A stretch of DNA of 64,000 bases, from NCBI GenBank assembly GCA_902517895.1, contig CABYEA010000001.1:1-64000 (forward strand), given 5' to 3'. The position numbers and the translations under genes were made by a program. The notes beneath the pieces are model-generated. The model did no database searches and was not told the DNA's origin. It was given only the letters and a program-made list of their open reading frames with translations. Positions 1 through 8,636 of this stretch are shown piece after piece (the first letter of the stretch is position 1; each line of letters begins with the position of its first letter). The stretch is from an uncultured Bacteroidota bacterium. GTDB lineage: Bacteria; Bacteroidota; Bacteroidia; Flavobacteriales; Flavobacteriaceae.

Positions 1-1815
1 ATGATGTCTCGTTTATTTATTTTTTTTCTTTTTTGTTTTTGTGCTTCCTTTTCTCAAAACAACTATTGGCAACAGAAGGTTGACTATGAAATGGTTATAG
101 ACGTAGATGCAGAAAACCACACTTATAATGGCACCCAAAAACTGGTGTTCACAAATAACTCACCTGAAACGCTTGATCGGGTTTTTTATCACTTATACTT
201 CAATGCCTTTAAGCCGGGCACTGACCTGGAGCAAAATTCTAGATACTCAACAGACGATTCTCGAACAATGTCAAAAAATATTCTAATGTTGGATGACAAA
301 GATTGGGGAGATGTTCAAATTAAATGGGTGTTACAAGACGGCAAACCAATAGAGTTTAAAGTCGAAGAAACCATTTTAGATGTTGCTCTTGAAAAAACTA
401 TAAGACCTGGGGAAAGTACAACCCTGGAGATGGCGTTTTTTGTTCAAACTCCTGCAATGATTAGAAGGTCCGGTAAAAATAGCGAGGATAATGTTGCTTT
501 TTCAATGTCTCAGTGGTATCCAAAACTTTGTCAATATGATGAAGAAGGCTGGCACGCTAACCCATATATAGGTAGAGAATTTTATGGAGTCTGGGGGGAT
601 TTTGATGTTACTATTAATATAGATAAAGACTATACAGTTGCTGGCTCTGGATACCTTCAAAACGCAGAGTTAATTGGTCATGGGTACGCTCCGCTAAAAG
701 ATGGTATAACGCATGATGATAAGATTTCCTGGCGATTCATCGCTCCTAATGTACATGATTTTAGTTGGGCTGCAGACCCGCTATTTACTCATGACTATAT
801 AGATGTTGAGGATGGTCCACGGGTACATTTCTTTTACAAAAGCGATTCAAAATATGTTAGTCTTTGGCAAGAATTCCAACCAAACTCTGTGGAGTTTTTA
901 AAATTCTTTAGTGAAACCATTGGTGAATACCCATACGATCAATATTCAATAATTATGGCTGGTGACGGAGGTATGGAATATGCAATGTGTACATTTATTG
1001 ATGGTGTTGGTCATCCTACTTTAAGAAGTCTTTATTCAGTAACCTCACACGAAATTGCACATACATGGTTTCAGTTTTTAATGGCAACCAATGAGTCCAA
1101 ACACTCATGGATGGACGAAGGGTTTACAAGCTACATTGATGATGTGGCTTTGAATGTTGTTTTAGAAGAAGGTAAAGATCTTCCAAATGCCGGGGCGTAC
1201 AAAGATTATTTTAAGTGGGTTGCTACGGGTCTTGAAGAACCGATGACAACACATGCGGACCGTTTTAAATACAATGATGGTTACGGGATGTCTGCATACG
1301 ATAAAGGGTCTGTCTTTTTGTCCCAATTACAATATGTAATCGGAAAGGAAAACTTTGACAACACTTTAAAAAGATACTTTGATGATTGGTCTTTTAAACA
1401 TCCTAAACCAAATGATTTTATAAGGTCCGCTGAAAAGGTTTCAGGATTAGAATTAGATTGGTATTTGCTAGACTGGGCCCAATCAACGATGACTATTGAT
1501 TATTCTGTTAATTCTGTTTACGGTGTTGATAATAAAACCCAGGTTGTTTTAAAACGAATTGGTCAAATGGGTATGCCTATTGATTTAAGAGTAGAGTTAA
1601 TTTCTGGCGAAACATTAGATTATAATATTCCTATGACAAAAATGCGTGGATCTAAGCCTGTAGGGTCTTCAACCCTTTTAAAGTCTTGGAGTTGGGCAAA
1701 ACCTTATTATCAATTTTGGGTAGATGTAAATTCAAATAATATTTCTAAAATTACAATTGATCCAAAAAATGAGATGGCCGATATTAACAGAGGTAATAAT
1801 TCATTAAGCCTATAA
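1..1815 (+). CDS. M1 family metallopeptidase (secreted aminopeptidase-like)
   Basis: This is a zinc aminopeptidase of the gluzincin M1 family, 604 residues. It begins with an N-terminal signal peptide (hydrophobic stretch at about residues 4-18, likely cleavage after CASFS). The zinc-binding motif HEIAH lies at residues 350-354 and the third ligand E373 follows with the canonical 18-residue spacing inside WMDEGF. A GGMEY motif at 323-327 stands for the GAMEN exopeptidase motif of the family. The protein is expected in the periplasm or outside the cell, trimming peptides from their N-terminus. The start is at the first bases of the window (tandem ATG), so its promoter is not visible and a longer N-terminus cannot be excluded, although the signal peptide makes this start credible. 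rnpA follows after one base. Confidence 0.9.
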   Translation: MMSRLFIFFLFCFCASFSQNNYWQQKVDYEMVIDVDAENHTYNGTQKLVFTNNSPETLDRVFYHLYFNAFKPGTDLEQNSRYSTDDSRTMSKNILMLDDKDWGDVQIKWVLQDGKPIEFKVEETILDVALEKTIRPGESTTLEMAFFVQTPAMIRRSGKNSEDNVAFSMSQWYPKLCQYDEEGWHANPYIGREFYGVWGDFDVTINIDKDYTVAGSGYLQNAELIGHGYAPLKDGITHDDKISWRFIAPNVHDFSWAADPLFTHDYIDVEDGPRVHFFYKSDSKYVSLWQEFQPNSVEFLKFFSETIGEYPYDQYSIIMAGDGGMEYAMCTFIDGVGHPTLRSLYSVTSHEIAHTWFQFLMATNESKHSWMDEGFTSYIDDVALNVVLEEGKDLPNAGAYKDYFKWVATGLEEPMTTHADRFKYNDGYGMSAYDKGSVFLSQLQYVIGKENFDNTLKRYFDDWSFKHPKPNDFIRSAEKVSGLELDWYLLDWAQSTMTIDYSVNSVYGVDNKTQVVLKRIGQMGMPIDLRVELISGETLDYNIPMTKMRGSKPVGSSTLLKSWSWAKPYYQFWVDVNSNNISKITIDPKNEMADINRGNNSLSL

Positions 1816-1816
1816 T

Positions 1817-2182
1817 ATGCCTTCTTTTTCTTTAAATAAAAGTAATTCTTTAAAAAGCACTTCAGACATAGATGCTGTTTTTAAAAGTGGTCAAAAGATT
1901 TCTTCAGAATTAATTTCTTTATACTATGTTAAGTCCAGTGATAAAAAATTAAAAACTGCATTTTCGGTTGGTAAAAAATCTCATAGGCTTGCTTCAACGA
2001 GAAATAAATTAAAGAGGTTAATGAAAGAGGCCTTTAGACTAAACGTTGTGAGCCTTCTTGTTGATGTGGTTAACTATGATTTTGTATTTATATACTTTGG
2101 TTCGGATAAGGTTAGTTTTGTTCAAGTAGAAGAATGTGTGAAATCATTACTTTTGTCTTTCAGAAAAAAAGTGTTGTCTTGA
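1817..2182 (+). CDS. rnpA: Ribonuclease P protein component
   Basis: This is the basic protein subunit that helps the RNase P RNA cleave 5' leaders from pre-tRNAs. The 121-residue length is normal. The family signature, a basic helix around residues 61-73 of the type RNKLKRLMKEAFR (the RNR motif), is present and preceded by a GKK segment. The N-terminal part starts with the usual SFSLNKSNSLKS-type region. It sits one base after the M1 peptidase stop, so the two are probably co-transcribed. The usual neighbour rpmH is not next to it, which is common in Flavobacteriia. Confidence 0.93.
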   Translation: MPSFSLNKSNSLKSTSDIDAVFKSGQKISSELISLYYVKSSDKKLKTAFSVGKKSHRLASTRNKLKRLMKEAFRLNVVSLLVDVVNYDFVFIYFGSDKVSFVQVEECVKSLLLSFRKKVLS

Positions 2183-2967
2183 AAAACTTTTATATACTTT
2201 TTTGTTTTCTTTTTGTATGTAATTTATATTCTCAATTTAATGTTGAACACTCTGTATATTTTGATACTGACGTTTACAATCTTACAAAAACTGAAACAAC
2301 TAGACTCCAAAAGTTTCTATCTTCAAATACAAAAGATGATGTTTTAAAAATTGAAATTTATGGCTTTTGTGATGATAGAGGCACTAATAATTATAATTTG
2401 ACTTTATCTCAAAACAGAGCTGATGCTATTAAATCAATCTTTGTTGAAGCTAATTTTTTTCCTGAAAAAATTATGACAGTTGATGGTAAGGGTGAGCTTT
2501 TATTAAATATTGTTGATGAAACAAACCCTTCTATAATTAGAGCGCTTAACCGAAGAGTTGATGTTGTGATAAGCTACCCTGAAAAAAATGAAGAAATAAT
2601 AAAAGAGGTAGGTAAACAAGAAAATAAAATTTTGCTTGATAATGTATTATTTATTACTGGATATAGTTATTTGACCCGAAGCTCTAAAAAAATATTAGAT
2701 GATGTGGCAGAAACCCTAACAAAAGAAAAGTTCTCTTTTATAGTTCAAGGTCACGTATGTTGTACTGAGGGTGATTTGGATGCTATTGACAGAAAGACAA
2801 ATAAAAGAAATTTATCTGTATCAAGAGCCAAATATGTTTATGATTATTTATTAAAAAAAGGAATTAAAAAGTCTAGGATGTCTTACGAAGGTATGGCTCA
2901 TAAATTTCCTTTAGGAGGAAGTGAAGATAAGGACAGGCGTGTGGAAATTTTGATTTTATCAGACTAG
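2179..2967 (+). CDS. Protein with two OmpA-like peptidoglycan-binding domains
   Basis: I place the start at TTG 2179, overlapping the rnpA stop by 4 bases. This gives 262 residues beginning with a clean signal peptide (MKNFYILFCFLFVCNLYSQ); an in-frame ATG at 2134 would add 15 unlikely residues. Two OmpA/MotB-type domains follow. The first, about residues 28-135, has the GFCDDRG loop, the NxxLSxxRA-type helix and an NRRVDVVI end. The second, about residues 155-262, has a divergent loop with two cysteines (GHVCCTEGD), then LSVSRAKYVYDYLLKKGI and DRRVEILI. Such domains bind diaminopimelate peptides of peptidoglycan. The protein probably sits in the periplasm and tethers the cell wall. The domain duplication is unusual. 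Confidence 0.75.
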   Translation: MKNFYILFCFLFVCNLYSQFNVEHSVYFDTDVYNLTKTETTRLQKFLSSNTKDDVLKIEIYGFCDDRGTNNYNLTLSQNRADAIKSIFVEANFFPEKIMTVDGKGELLLNIVDETNPSIIRALNRRVDVVISYPEKNEEIIKEVGKQENKILLDNVLFITGYSYLTRSSKKILDDVAETLTKEKFSFIVQGHVCCTEGDLDAIDRKTNKRNLSVSRAKYVYDYLLKKGIKKSRMSYEGMAHKFPLGGSEDKDRRVEILILSD

Positions 2968-3402
2968 ATTAAAATACATTCTTTGATGTGGAATTCCATC
3001 CTCTAAATATTCTTCCCCTTTTGAATAAAATCCTAAATCTTTGTAAAAATTATCTAAATACATTTGTGCAGAAAGCTCTATTTTTTCTCCTTTTATATTG
3101 TTCTTAATATATTTCATTGATTCTAACATTATTTCCTTACCTAAATCTTTACCTCTTTTATTTTTTGAAACTACCACTCTTCCTATACTAGGATTTTCAT
3201 AATAGTCTCCTTTTTTAAATATTCTAGTGTAAGCTATTATTTCTTCCTCTTTCTTATATAATAAGTGTATCGCTATTTGATCTTTATTATCTATATCTTG
3301 ATATACACAGTCCTGTTCTACTACAAAAACTTCAGACCTTAATCTCAATATTTGATAAAGCTCATCTTTATCTAATTCAGAAAATATTTTGGTTACTATC
3401 AT
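2959..3402 (-). CDS. elaA: GNAT N-acetyltransferase, ElaA family
   Basis: This 147-residue protein belongs to the GCN5-related acetyltransferases and resembles ElaA. It has the family's N-terminal LRSEVFVVEQDCVYQDID segment and the IGRVVVSKNKRGKDLGKE acetyl-CoA-binding loop (motif A, R/Q-x-x-G-x-G/A). The natural substrate is not known. Its 3' end overlaps the convergent OmpA-like gene by 9 bases. It starts directly after the rpiB stop, so the two form a minus-strand operon. The family assignment is firm; the gene symbol is by similarity. Confidence 0.8.
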   Translation of the reverse strand: MIVTKIFSELDKDELYQILRLRSEVFVVEQDCVYQDIDNKDQIAIHLLYKKEEEIIAYTRIFKKGDYYENPSIGRVVVSKNKRGKDLGKEIMLESMKYIKNNIKGEKIELSAQMYLDNFYKDLGFYSKGEEYLEDGIPHQRMYFNLV

Positions 3403-3822
3403 TTATATTTTATTGACTCTTCTTTCATGTCTTCCTCCCTCAAATGCAGTTTTAATAAAAGATTTTACAATCTGTAAAGCTTCTTCTTTTGAAATAAATC
3501 TGGCTGGAATACAAATAATGTTTGCATTATTATGTTGTTTAGCTAACACGGCTAATTCCTCATTCCAACATACTGCAGCCCTTACTTTTTTATGTTTATT
3601 TGCTGCCATTGCAACACCATTTCCACTTCCACAAACTAATATTCCTATATCACTTTTATTATTATCAACATCCTTTGCAACTGGGTGTGCGAAGTCTGGA
3701 TAATCAACACTACTTTCTATATCTGTACCATGATTATTTATATCATGTTTGTCATTTAAGCTTTCTATTATATAATTTTTATAGTCAACTCCTGCGTGAT
3801 CATTACCGATTGATATATTCAT
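3403..3822 (-). CDS. rpiB: Ribose-5-phosphate isomerase B
   Basis: RpiB interconverts ribose-5-phosphate and ribulose-5-phosphate in the non-oxidative pentose phosphate pathway. The 139-residue length is typical. Visible signatures are the N-terminal SIGNDHAG (D8, H9), the catalytic cysteine C64 in VCGSGNG, the KVRAAVCWN strand, and a C-terminal GGRHERRV segment, all canonical for the LacAB/RpiB family. It is followed without gap by elaA. Upstream is the large AT-rich gap shared with rnr on the other strand. Confidence 0.95.
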   Translation of the reverse strand: MNISIGNDHAGVDYKNYIIESLNDKHDINNHGTDIESSVDYPDFAHPVAKDVDNNKSDIGILVCGSGNGVAMAANKHKKVRAAVCWNEELAVLAKQHNNANIICIPARFISKEEALQIVKSFIKTAFEGGRHERRVNKI

Positions 3823-4242
3823 AACTTGTTTGTTGGTTGTTTATATTGTTTAATAAAATACTCTTTATGGTTTTTTAATATTTTTTTTATATAGTTTTCA
3901 TTTTTAGTTTAAAAGTTATCAAAGCTCTTTAGCTATTTTTTAAAAATTATATAAGTTTTATTTTTTAAGTTTTCTTAAATATTTAATTTTATTATCATTG
4001 TTAATATACTATTTAAGATATTGATAAATAAATATTTAACTATAATTATTATGTTTATTAAATATTAATGTATTCTTAATAACATTAAAAAAAAATTTCT
4101 TGTAAAAAGTTATAGTATATACTAACACACTATAATATATAATCAATCTATTTTAAAATTTATTATAATTATATTATTAAATGTTTATAAGTAAAAAATC
4201 ATTAAATATTCCTTAGTAATTTTAGTTATACTTTTGCATTAA
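3823..4242. other. Extremely AT-rich intergenic gap between divergent rpiB and rnr
   Basis: By hand count this 420-bp gap has 54 G or C bases (about 13% GC), far below the neighbouring genes. It is by far the longest gap in the window. It contains no ORF, tRNA or clear hairpin. Its right end carries a TAnnTTTG promoter box for rnr. I found no perfect DnaA box (TTATCCACA or complement); the closest is TGTTTATAA near 4182 with two mismatches. It could be a divergent promoter region, an unwinding element, a silenced region, or an unrecognised RNA. Confidence 0.8.
4229..4236 (+). promoter_or_regulatory. Putative -7 box of the rnr promoter
   Basis: TACTTTTG matches the Bacteroidota -7 consensus TAnnTTTG exactly. 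Only six bases separate it from the rnr ATG, so transcription would start at or next to the start codon. No clear -33 TTTG is seen at the usual distance. Confidence 0.6.
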
Positions 4243-6207
4243 ATGAAAAATTACGACAGAAAAAAAAATAGTAAAAAATACTTTCAAGGAACAATAAACT
4301 TTTCTAATAAAAGAGATCCTGTAATTGAATGTGATAAAATTAATCACATAATTAAATTAAAAAGTTCTATTGTTAATTTTTTACATGGTGATTTAGTAGA
4401 TTTTGAAATACTTAGTAGAAAAAGAAAAGGATTTTATTTGGGTAATATTATTTCTCTAATAAAAAGGGAAATAAATGAATATGTAGGTATTATTCAAATC
4501 AATAAGAACTTTGCCTTTACTATCATAGATGATAGAAAGATTCACTCAGATATTTTTATTCCAAATAATAATATTGGAGAAGCAGAAGATGGAGATAAAG
4601 TACTTGTAAAAATATTAGAATGGAAAAAACAAGATCTTTCACCCATTGGAAAAATTATAAAAGTTTTAGGCAAACCTGGTGAACATGAAACAGAAATTGA
4701 TTCAATTATAAGTAAAAATAATATTAACTTATTGTTCCCCTCCGAAATTTTAGAACACACTAAAAGTATAAATGAAAAAATTTCAAACGAAGAGATAAAA
4801 AAAAGAAGAGACTACAGAAACACACTAACATTTACTATTGACCCAGTAGACGCAAAAGATTTCGATGATGCCCTTTCATTTAAAAAAATTGATGAAGGAA
4901 ACTATGAAATAGGAATTCACATTGCCGACGTATCACATTATGTAAAAACAGGGACGCTATTAGACAAGGAAGCCTACGACAGAGCAACTTCAATTTATTT
5001 GGTAGATAGGGTAATTCCAATGTTACCAGAAAAATTATCAAACAAAGTTTGTTCTCTAAGGCCAAATGAAGAAAAGCTAACTTTTTCAACCTCAATAATT
5101 ATAGATAAAAAAGGTAATATAAAGGAACACTGGTTTGGGAGAACTATTATAAAAAGTAACCACAGATTTTCCTACCAAGAAGCTCAAGAAATTATTGAAA
5201 CAAAAAAAAATAAAATAAGCAAGGAAAACTCACTAACAGAAAAGAGTTATAGTGTTGATAATGATATTGTTGAAGCTATTTTGATAATGGATGAAATAGC
5301 TAAGGAAACAAGAAAAAAAAGAGAACAAAAAGGGTCAATTAACTTTAATAAAAAAGAAGTTTATTTCAAGTTAAATGAAAAAAAAGAGCCTATAGGGGTT
5401 TTTACAAAAGAATCTAAAGATGCAAATAAGCTTATTGAAGAGTTTATGTTAATAGCAAACAAGAAAGTTGCGGAACTTTTTAGTGAAATTAAGAAGCAAA
5501 AATATATTTATAGAGTACATGATCTGCCAGATAATGAAAAATTAAAATCCCTAAAACACATTGTTAAAAGTTTTGGATACACACTAGATCTTACCAGCTC
5601 TAAAGGAATCTCAAAATCTTTAAATAAACTATTGGAACAAATTAGAGGAAAGGAAGAGCAAAACCTTATTGAATCTTTAGCCCTTAGAAGCATGAGTAAA
5701 GCAGAATACTCTACTAATAATATTGGTCATTATGGATTAGCATTTGTAAACTATACACATTTTACCTCCCCAATAAGAAGATATCCTGATGTATTAGTTC
5801 ATAGACTTGTACAGGACATATTAGATAAAACTTATGGTAAGATGGATAAAAACTTACAAAAAAAAGCAACTCACTGTTCGGAACAGGAAAATAATGCCGT
5901 AAAAGCAGAAAGAGACTCCATAAAATTTATGCAAATAAAATTTATGGAGAATAAAATTGGTGAGAGCTTCAGTGGAATAATATCAGGTGTTTCAGATTGG
6001 GGCATATACGTCGAATTAGAAGAAAATAAGTGCGAAGGAATGGTACATGTTAAAGATATTAAGGATGACAGGTATTACTATAATAGCGAAGAAGCATCCT
6101 TAATAGGTAAGAAAAACAAGAATAAATTTCAACTAGGAGACAGCATTAAAGTTGAAGTTAAAAATGCAGATTTAATAAAAAAGCATCTAGATTTTATAAT
6201 TATTTAA
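4243..6207 (+). CDS. rnr: Ribonuclease R
   Basis: RNase R is a processive 3'-5' exoribonuclease that degrades structured RNA. The 654-residue protein has N-terminal cold-shock-like domains, a central RNB domain with the metal-binding aspartates D200, D206, D208 and D209 (spacing identical to the E. coli enzyme), and a C-terminal S1 domain from about residue 575 (GIISGVSDWGIYVEL). It is shorter than E. coli RNase R (about 813 residues), mainly at both termini. The strongly basic start (KNYDRKKNSKKY) is AT-rich but in frame. The gene is preceded by a promoter box six bases upstream and followed 12 bases later by the DUF2807 gene. Confidence 0.93.
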   Translation: MKNYDRKKNSKKYFQGTINFSNKRDPVIECDKINHIIKLKSSIVNFLHGDLVDFEILSRKRKGFYLGNIISLIKREINEYVGIIQINKNFAFTIIDDRKIHSDIFIPNNNIGEAEDGDKVLVKILEWKKQDLSPIGKIIKVLGKPGEHETEIDSIISKNNINLLFPSEILEHTKSINEKISNEEIKKRRDYRNTLTFTIDPVDAKDFDDALSFKKIDEGNYEIGIHIADVSHYVKTGTLLDKEAYDRATSIYLVDRVIPMLPEKLSNKVCSLRPNEEKLTFSTSIIIDKKGNIKEHWFGRTIIKSNHRFSYQEAQEIIETKKNKISKENSLTEKSYSVDNDIVEAILIMDEIAKETRKKREQKGSINFNKKEVYFKLNEKKEPIGVFTKESKDANKLIEEFMLIANKKVAELFSEIKKQKYIYRVHDLPDNEKLKSLKHIVKSFGYTLDLTSSKGISKSLNKLLEQIRGKEEQNLIESLALRSMSKAEYSTNNIGHYGLAFVNYTHFTSPIRRYPDVLVHRLVQDILDKTYGKMDKNLQKKATHCSEQENNAVKAERDSIKFMQIKFMENKIGESFSGIISGVSDWGIYVELEENKCEGMVHVKDIKDDRYYYNSEEASLIGKKNKNKFQLGDSIKVEVKNADLIKKHLDFIII

Positions 6208-6219
6208 TAATTTTAAGAT

Positions 6220-6897
6220 ATGAAAAATACTATTTATATATTATTACTTTTTACAATCCCAACCCTTTCCCAGGTTAAAATAGACAGAGATTTAGGGGAG
6301 TTTTCAAAAGTTGCCGTTTATGACGGAATAAATCTTGAGCTTGTAAAATCAGAAGAAAACAAAGTAGAAATCACAGGAAAGAACACCAGCTTCGTAGTTG
6401 TCAAAAACAAGAACGGGGATTTAAAAATCAGATTAAATCTAGAGCGCAGATTTTCTGGAGACAGAACAAAGGTTACACTTTATTATAAAACCTTGTACAA
6501 CATAATTTCACACGAAGGGTCAAATGTTTTCTCTAAAGACACCATAAATCAAGCAGACCTAAATATTAAAGCCAACACAGGGTCTACTCAAAATATGCTT
6601 ATCAACCTAAACACCTTTAACACAACAGCAGCAACTGGGGCAAATATTAATATCTCAGGAAAAACAGAGTATCATGATAGTTCAGTTTCAACAGGTGCTG
6701 AGATAAACGCAGAAAACCTAATGACAACAGAAACATATGCAAGTGCAACAACTGGAGGAGTGCTTAATGTCTCTGCAACCAAAGAGCTTGAAGCGAACAG
6801 TAAATTAGGTGGAATTATTAACGTTCATGAAAAAACGGATAAAATAACTGAAAGCATCTCCGTTGGAGGGGTTGTTAATTATATTTACGATCAATAG
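6220..6897 (+). CDS. Secreted DUF2807 (head-GIN domain) protein
   Basis: The 225-residue protein begins with a signal peptide (MKNTIYILLLFTIPTLSQ). The mature part is a repetitive beta-helix-like sequence rich in Gly, Thr, Asn and Ser, with short recurring units such as ATGANINIS, STGAEINAE, TTGGVLNVS and VGGVVNYIY. This matches the DUF2807 or head-GIN family, common in secreted Bacteroidota proteins and of unknown function. It lies between rnr and a LysE-type exporter and overlaps the latter by one base, so the three genes are probably one transcription unit. Confidence 0.8.
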   Translation: MKNTIYILLLFTIPTLSQVKIDRDLGEFSKVAVYDGINLELVKSEENKVEITGKNTSFVVVKNKNGDLKIRLNLERRFSGDRTKVTLYYKTLYNIISHEGSNVFSKDTINQADLNIKANTGSTQNMLINLNTFNTTAATGANINISGKTEYHDSSVSTGAEINAENLMTTETYASATTGGVLNVSATKELEANSKLGGIINVHEKTDKITESISVGGVVNYIYDQ

Positions 6898-7514
6898 TGG
6901 ATTTTAGTGTTTTAACTCCAATAACAGTAGGGTTTTTTACAGCGTTTATTATGGGCCCTGTGTTTTGGGTTCTTTTAGAAACAAGCATTACCAAAGGGTT
7001 TAAAGCAGCAGTTGCGTTTGACTTAGGAGTTATGTTTGCTGACGTATGTTTTATCGGCGTATGCTATTTAGGAAGCTTTCAGCTTTTAGAAGACGAACAA
7101 AATAAGCAAGGACTATTTGTTTTAGGAGGAACAATTCTTCTCTTGTATGGTCTTTTCTCTTGGATAAACAGAGCTAAGAAAAATAAAGAAAACCTGGACC
7201 TTCAAGAATCAAAAGAAAATTATTTTGGACTAGCGGCTAAAGGTTTTGCAATTAACATTTTGAATGTCGGAGTGTTTATTTTTTGGGGCGGCGTTACTAT
7301 TGTCTCATCTCCTGCAAGTGGAAAATCATTTACAACATTTGTTTTATTTTTTTCAATTGTCTTGCTTTCATATTTTATGACAGACTTGCTGAAAATTTCA
7401 GTTGCAAACAGATTCAAAAACTTACTGACAGGAAAAGGAATAGTGATTGTAAACTCAATAGTTTCTTTAATTCTTGTCGTCTCAGGTGTTGTTTTGATAT
7501 TAAAAGGAGTTTAA
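6897..7514 (+). CDS. LysE/RhtB family amino-acid exporter
   Basis: This 205-residue inner-membrane protein has about six hydrophobic segments and the LysE-family N-terminal signature around residues 8-30 (TVGFFTAFIMGPVFWVLLE then S-x-x-x-G). Members export amino acids or related metabolites; the substrate cannot be told from sequence. The start codon is GTG, whose G is the last base of the preceding TAG stop, so it is translationally coupled to the DUF2807 gene. Confidence 0.82.
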   Translation: MDFSVLTPITVGFFTAFIMGPVFWVLLETSITKGFKAAVAFDLGVMFADVCFIGVCYLGSFQLLEDEQNKQGLFVLGGTILLLYGLFSWINRAKKNKENLDLQESKENYFGLAAKGFAINILNVGVFIFWGGVTIVSSPASGKSFTTFVLFFSIVLLSYFMTDLLKISVANRFKNLLTGKGIVIVNSIVSLILVVSGVVLILKGV

Positions 7515-7584
7515 CAACCTAATCATAACATTGGAAATCTAATAATTAAGTATATTTAAGCCACTAATCAATAACATTTATCAT

Positions 7585-8088
7585 ATGAAAAAATCAATTT
7601 TTACAATACTAACCTTTGCCGTTGTGTTTTCTTGCTATCAGGGCCCAACCGTTGAGTTCGAAGACGAAAAATCTAAAGCGATACTTGCTGTTTTTGATGC
7701 TTATATGGCAAACGACATGCAAGCTATTGCAGATGTTTACGCAGAGGACGCTTACGTATTTTCAAACAGTACAGACTCTATACCAATTGCCGAAAACCTA
7801 GCGCTTGTTGCCTCTCATCATGAAATGTTCGACGACATAAAGTGCGTTTGGGGGGACAAAGGAAGAACAGCATGGGTCGAAACAACAACCTACGAGTTTG
7901 GCTCGGTAAGCAGAGCTTTCTTTCTGTGGACAGGCGTAGGAAAGGCAAGCGGTGTTGCCGTAGAAGTTCCAACACAAATCTCATACATGTGGGGTGATGA
8001 CAACAAAATCCGAAGATCAATCTTGAGAAATGATACTAGCGCAATGCTTGAGGAGCTAGAAGCTGCTCAGTCAATGGTTTCAGAATAG
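7585..8088 (+). CDS. NTF2-like (SnoaL/DUF4440-type) lipoprotein
   Basis: The 167-residue protein has a lipoprotein signal peptide ending in the lipobox VFSC (Cys at about residue 17). The rest resembles the NTF2/SnoaL fold: an N-terminal helix pair (KAILAVFDAYMANDMQAIADVYAEDAYVF) followed by beta strands with W-rich segments (CVWGDKGRTAWVETTTYEF). Such proteins may bind small ligands or catalyse isomerase-type reactions, but no catalytic residues can be assigned. It stands alone in the plus direction and is followed by a good terminator. Its G+C content looks clearly higher than that of rnr or of sprE. Confidence 0.7.
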   Translation: MKKSIFTILTFAVVFSCYQGPTVEFEDEKSKAILAVFDAYMANDMQAIADVYAEDAYVFSNSTDSIPIAENLALVASHHEMFDDIKCVWGDKGRTAWVETTTYEFGSVSRAFFLWTGVGKASGVAVEVPTQISYMWGDDNKIRRSILRNDTSAMLEELEAAQSMVSE

Positions 8089-8107
8089 CGCTTAGCTTAT
8101 CAAAAAC

Positions 8108-8139
8108 AAAAACCCCTTCTTAATCGATGGGGTTTTTTT
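8108..8139. terminator. Rho-independent terminator
   Basis: A stem AAAAACCCC (8108-8116) pairs with GGGGTTTTT (8129-8137) across a 12-base loop and runs into seven T. It terminates the NTF2-like gene on the plus strand, and the A-rich left arm could also serve the tRNA-Cys transcript coming from the opposite side. Confidence 0.8.
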
Positions 8140-8143
8140 GTTG

Positions 8144-8214
8144 AGGCGCCTGGCGGATTCGAACCGCCGTACAAGGTTTTGCAGACCTCTGCCTAGCCAC
8201 TCGGCCAAGGCGCC
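8144..8214 (-). tRNA. tRNA-Cys (anticodon GCA)
   Basis: The minus strand folds into a 71-nt tRNA. The acceptor stem GGCGCCT pairs with AGGCGCC, the T arm is GGCGG-TTCGAAT-CCGCC, and the anticodon loop CTGCAAA gives GCA. The discriminator base is U73, as required by cysteinyl-tRNA synthetase. The CCA end is not encoded. It lies between the terminator and folB. Confidence 0.96.
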
Positions 8215-8249
8215 AGTTTAGTTGAGGGGGCAAATTTATGATAAATTTT

Positions 8250-8621
8250 TTATTTAACTGCCCCCCTCTTTTTATCCATCGACACAGAAACAGACTCAAC
8301 ATCTGCATCAATTGGAGGGTTAAGCTTGGAAACTGTTACTGAAACCTGTTCTAAGACAGAGATTTCATTAATGCAGCAATCAATAATTCTTTTCACAACA
8401 GCTTCTAAAAGTTTTGATCTTACAGACATTTCTCTCTTTGCTATTCTTGCCAAATCTACATAATCCACGGTGCCCCCAATTTGGTCATCAAAAGCTTTTT
8501 TACCAACGCTACACACTGCACAAATATTGACAACATAGTCACCTCCTATTATTTCTTCTTCTTCCATACAACCATGAAACGCGTATATTTTAAGATTTTC
8601 AACTTTAACTGTAGCCTTCAT
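8250..8621 (-). CDS. folB: Dihydroneopterin aldolase
   Basis: FolB converts 7,8-dihydroneopterin to 6-hydroxymethyl-dihydropterin and glycolaldehyde in folate synthesis. The 123-residue protein has the family start (IYAFHGCMEEEEIIGG) with the glutamate cluster at 20-23, the DQIGGTVDYVDLARI segment that contacts the pterin, and the catalytic lysine K99 in VSKLNPPI. It precedes tRNA-Cys on the same strand and is divergent from glnS, with which it shares a 47-bp upstream region. Confidence 0.93.
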   Translation of the reverse strand: MKATVKVENLKIYAFHGCMEEEEIIGGDYVVNICAVCSVGKKAFDDQIGGTVDYVDLARIAKREMSVRSKLLEAVVKRIIDCCINEISVLEQVSVTVSKLNPPIDADVESVSVSMDKKRGAVK

Positions 8622-8636
8622 TTATTATTCTTTTGA

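Noticed and set aside
3389-3824. Plus-strand open frames opposite rpiB and elaA
   Set aside because: They lie fully antisense to two well-conserved genes and have no family-like composition.
3823-4242. oriC as a firm call in the AT-rich gap
   Set aside because: No perfect DnaA boxes, no dnaA nearby and no skew calculation; kept only as a finding.
8120-8311. Minus-strand open frame across tRNA-Cys
   Set aside because: It covers the terminator and the whole tRNA and the end of folB; it is a chance frame.
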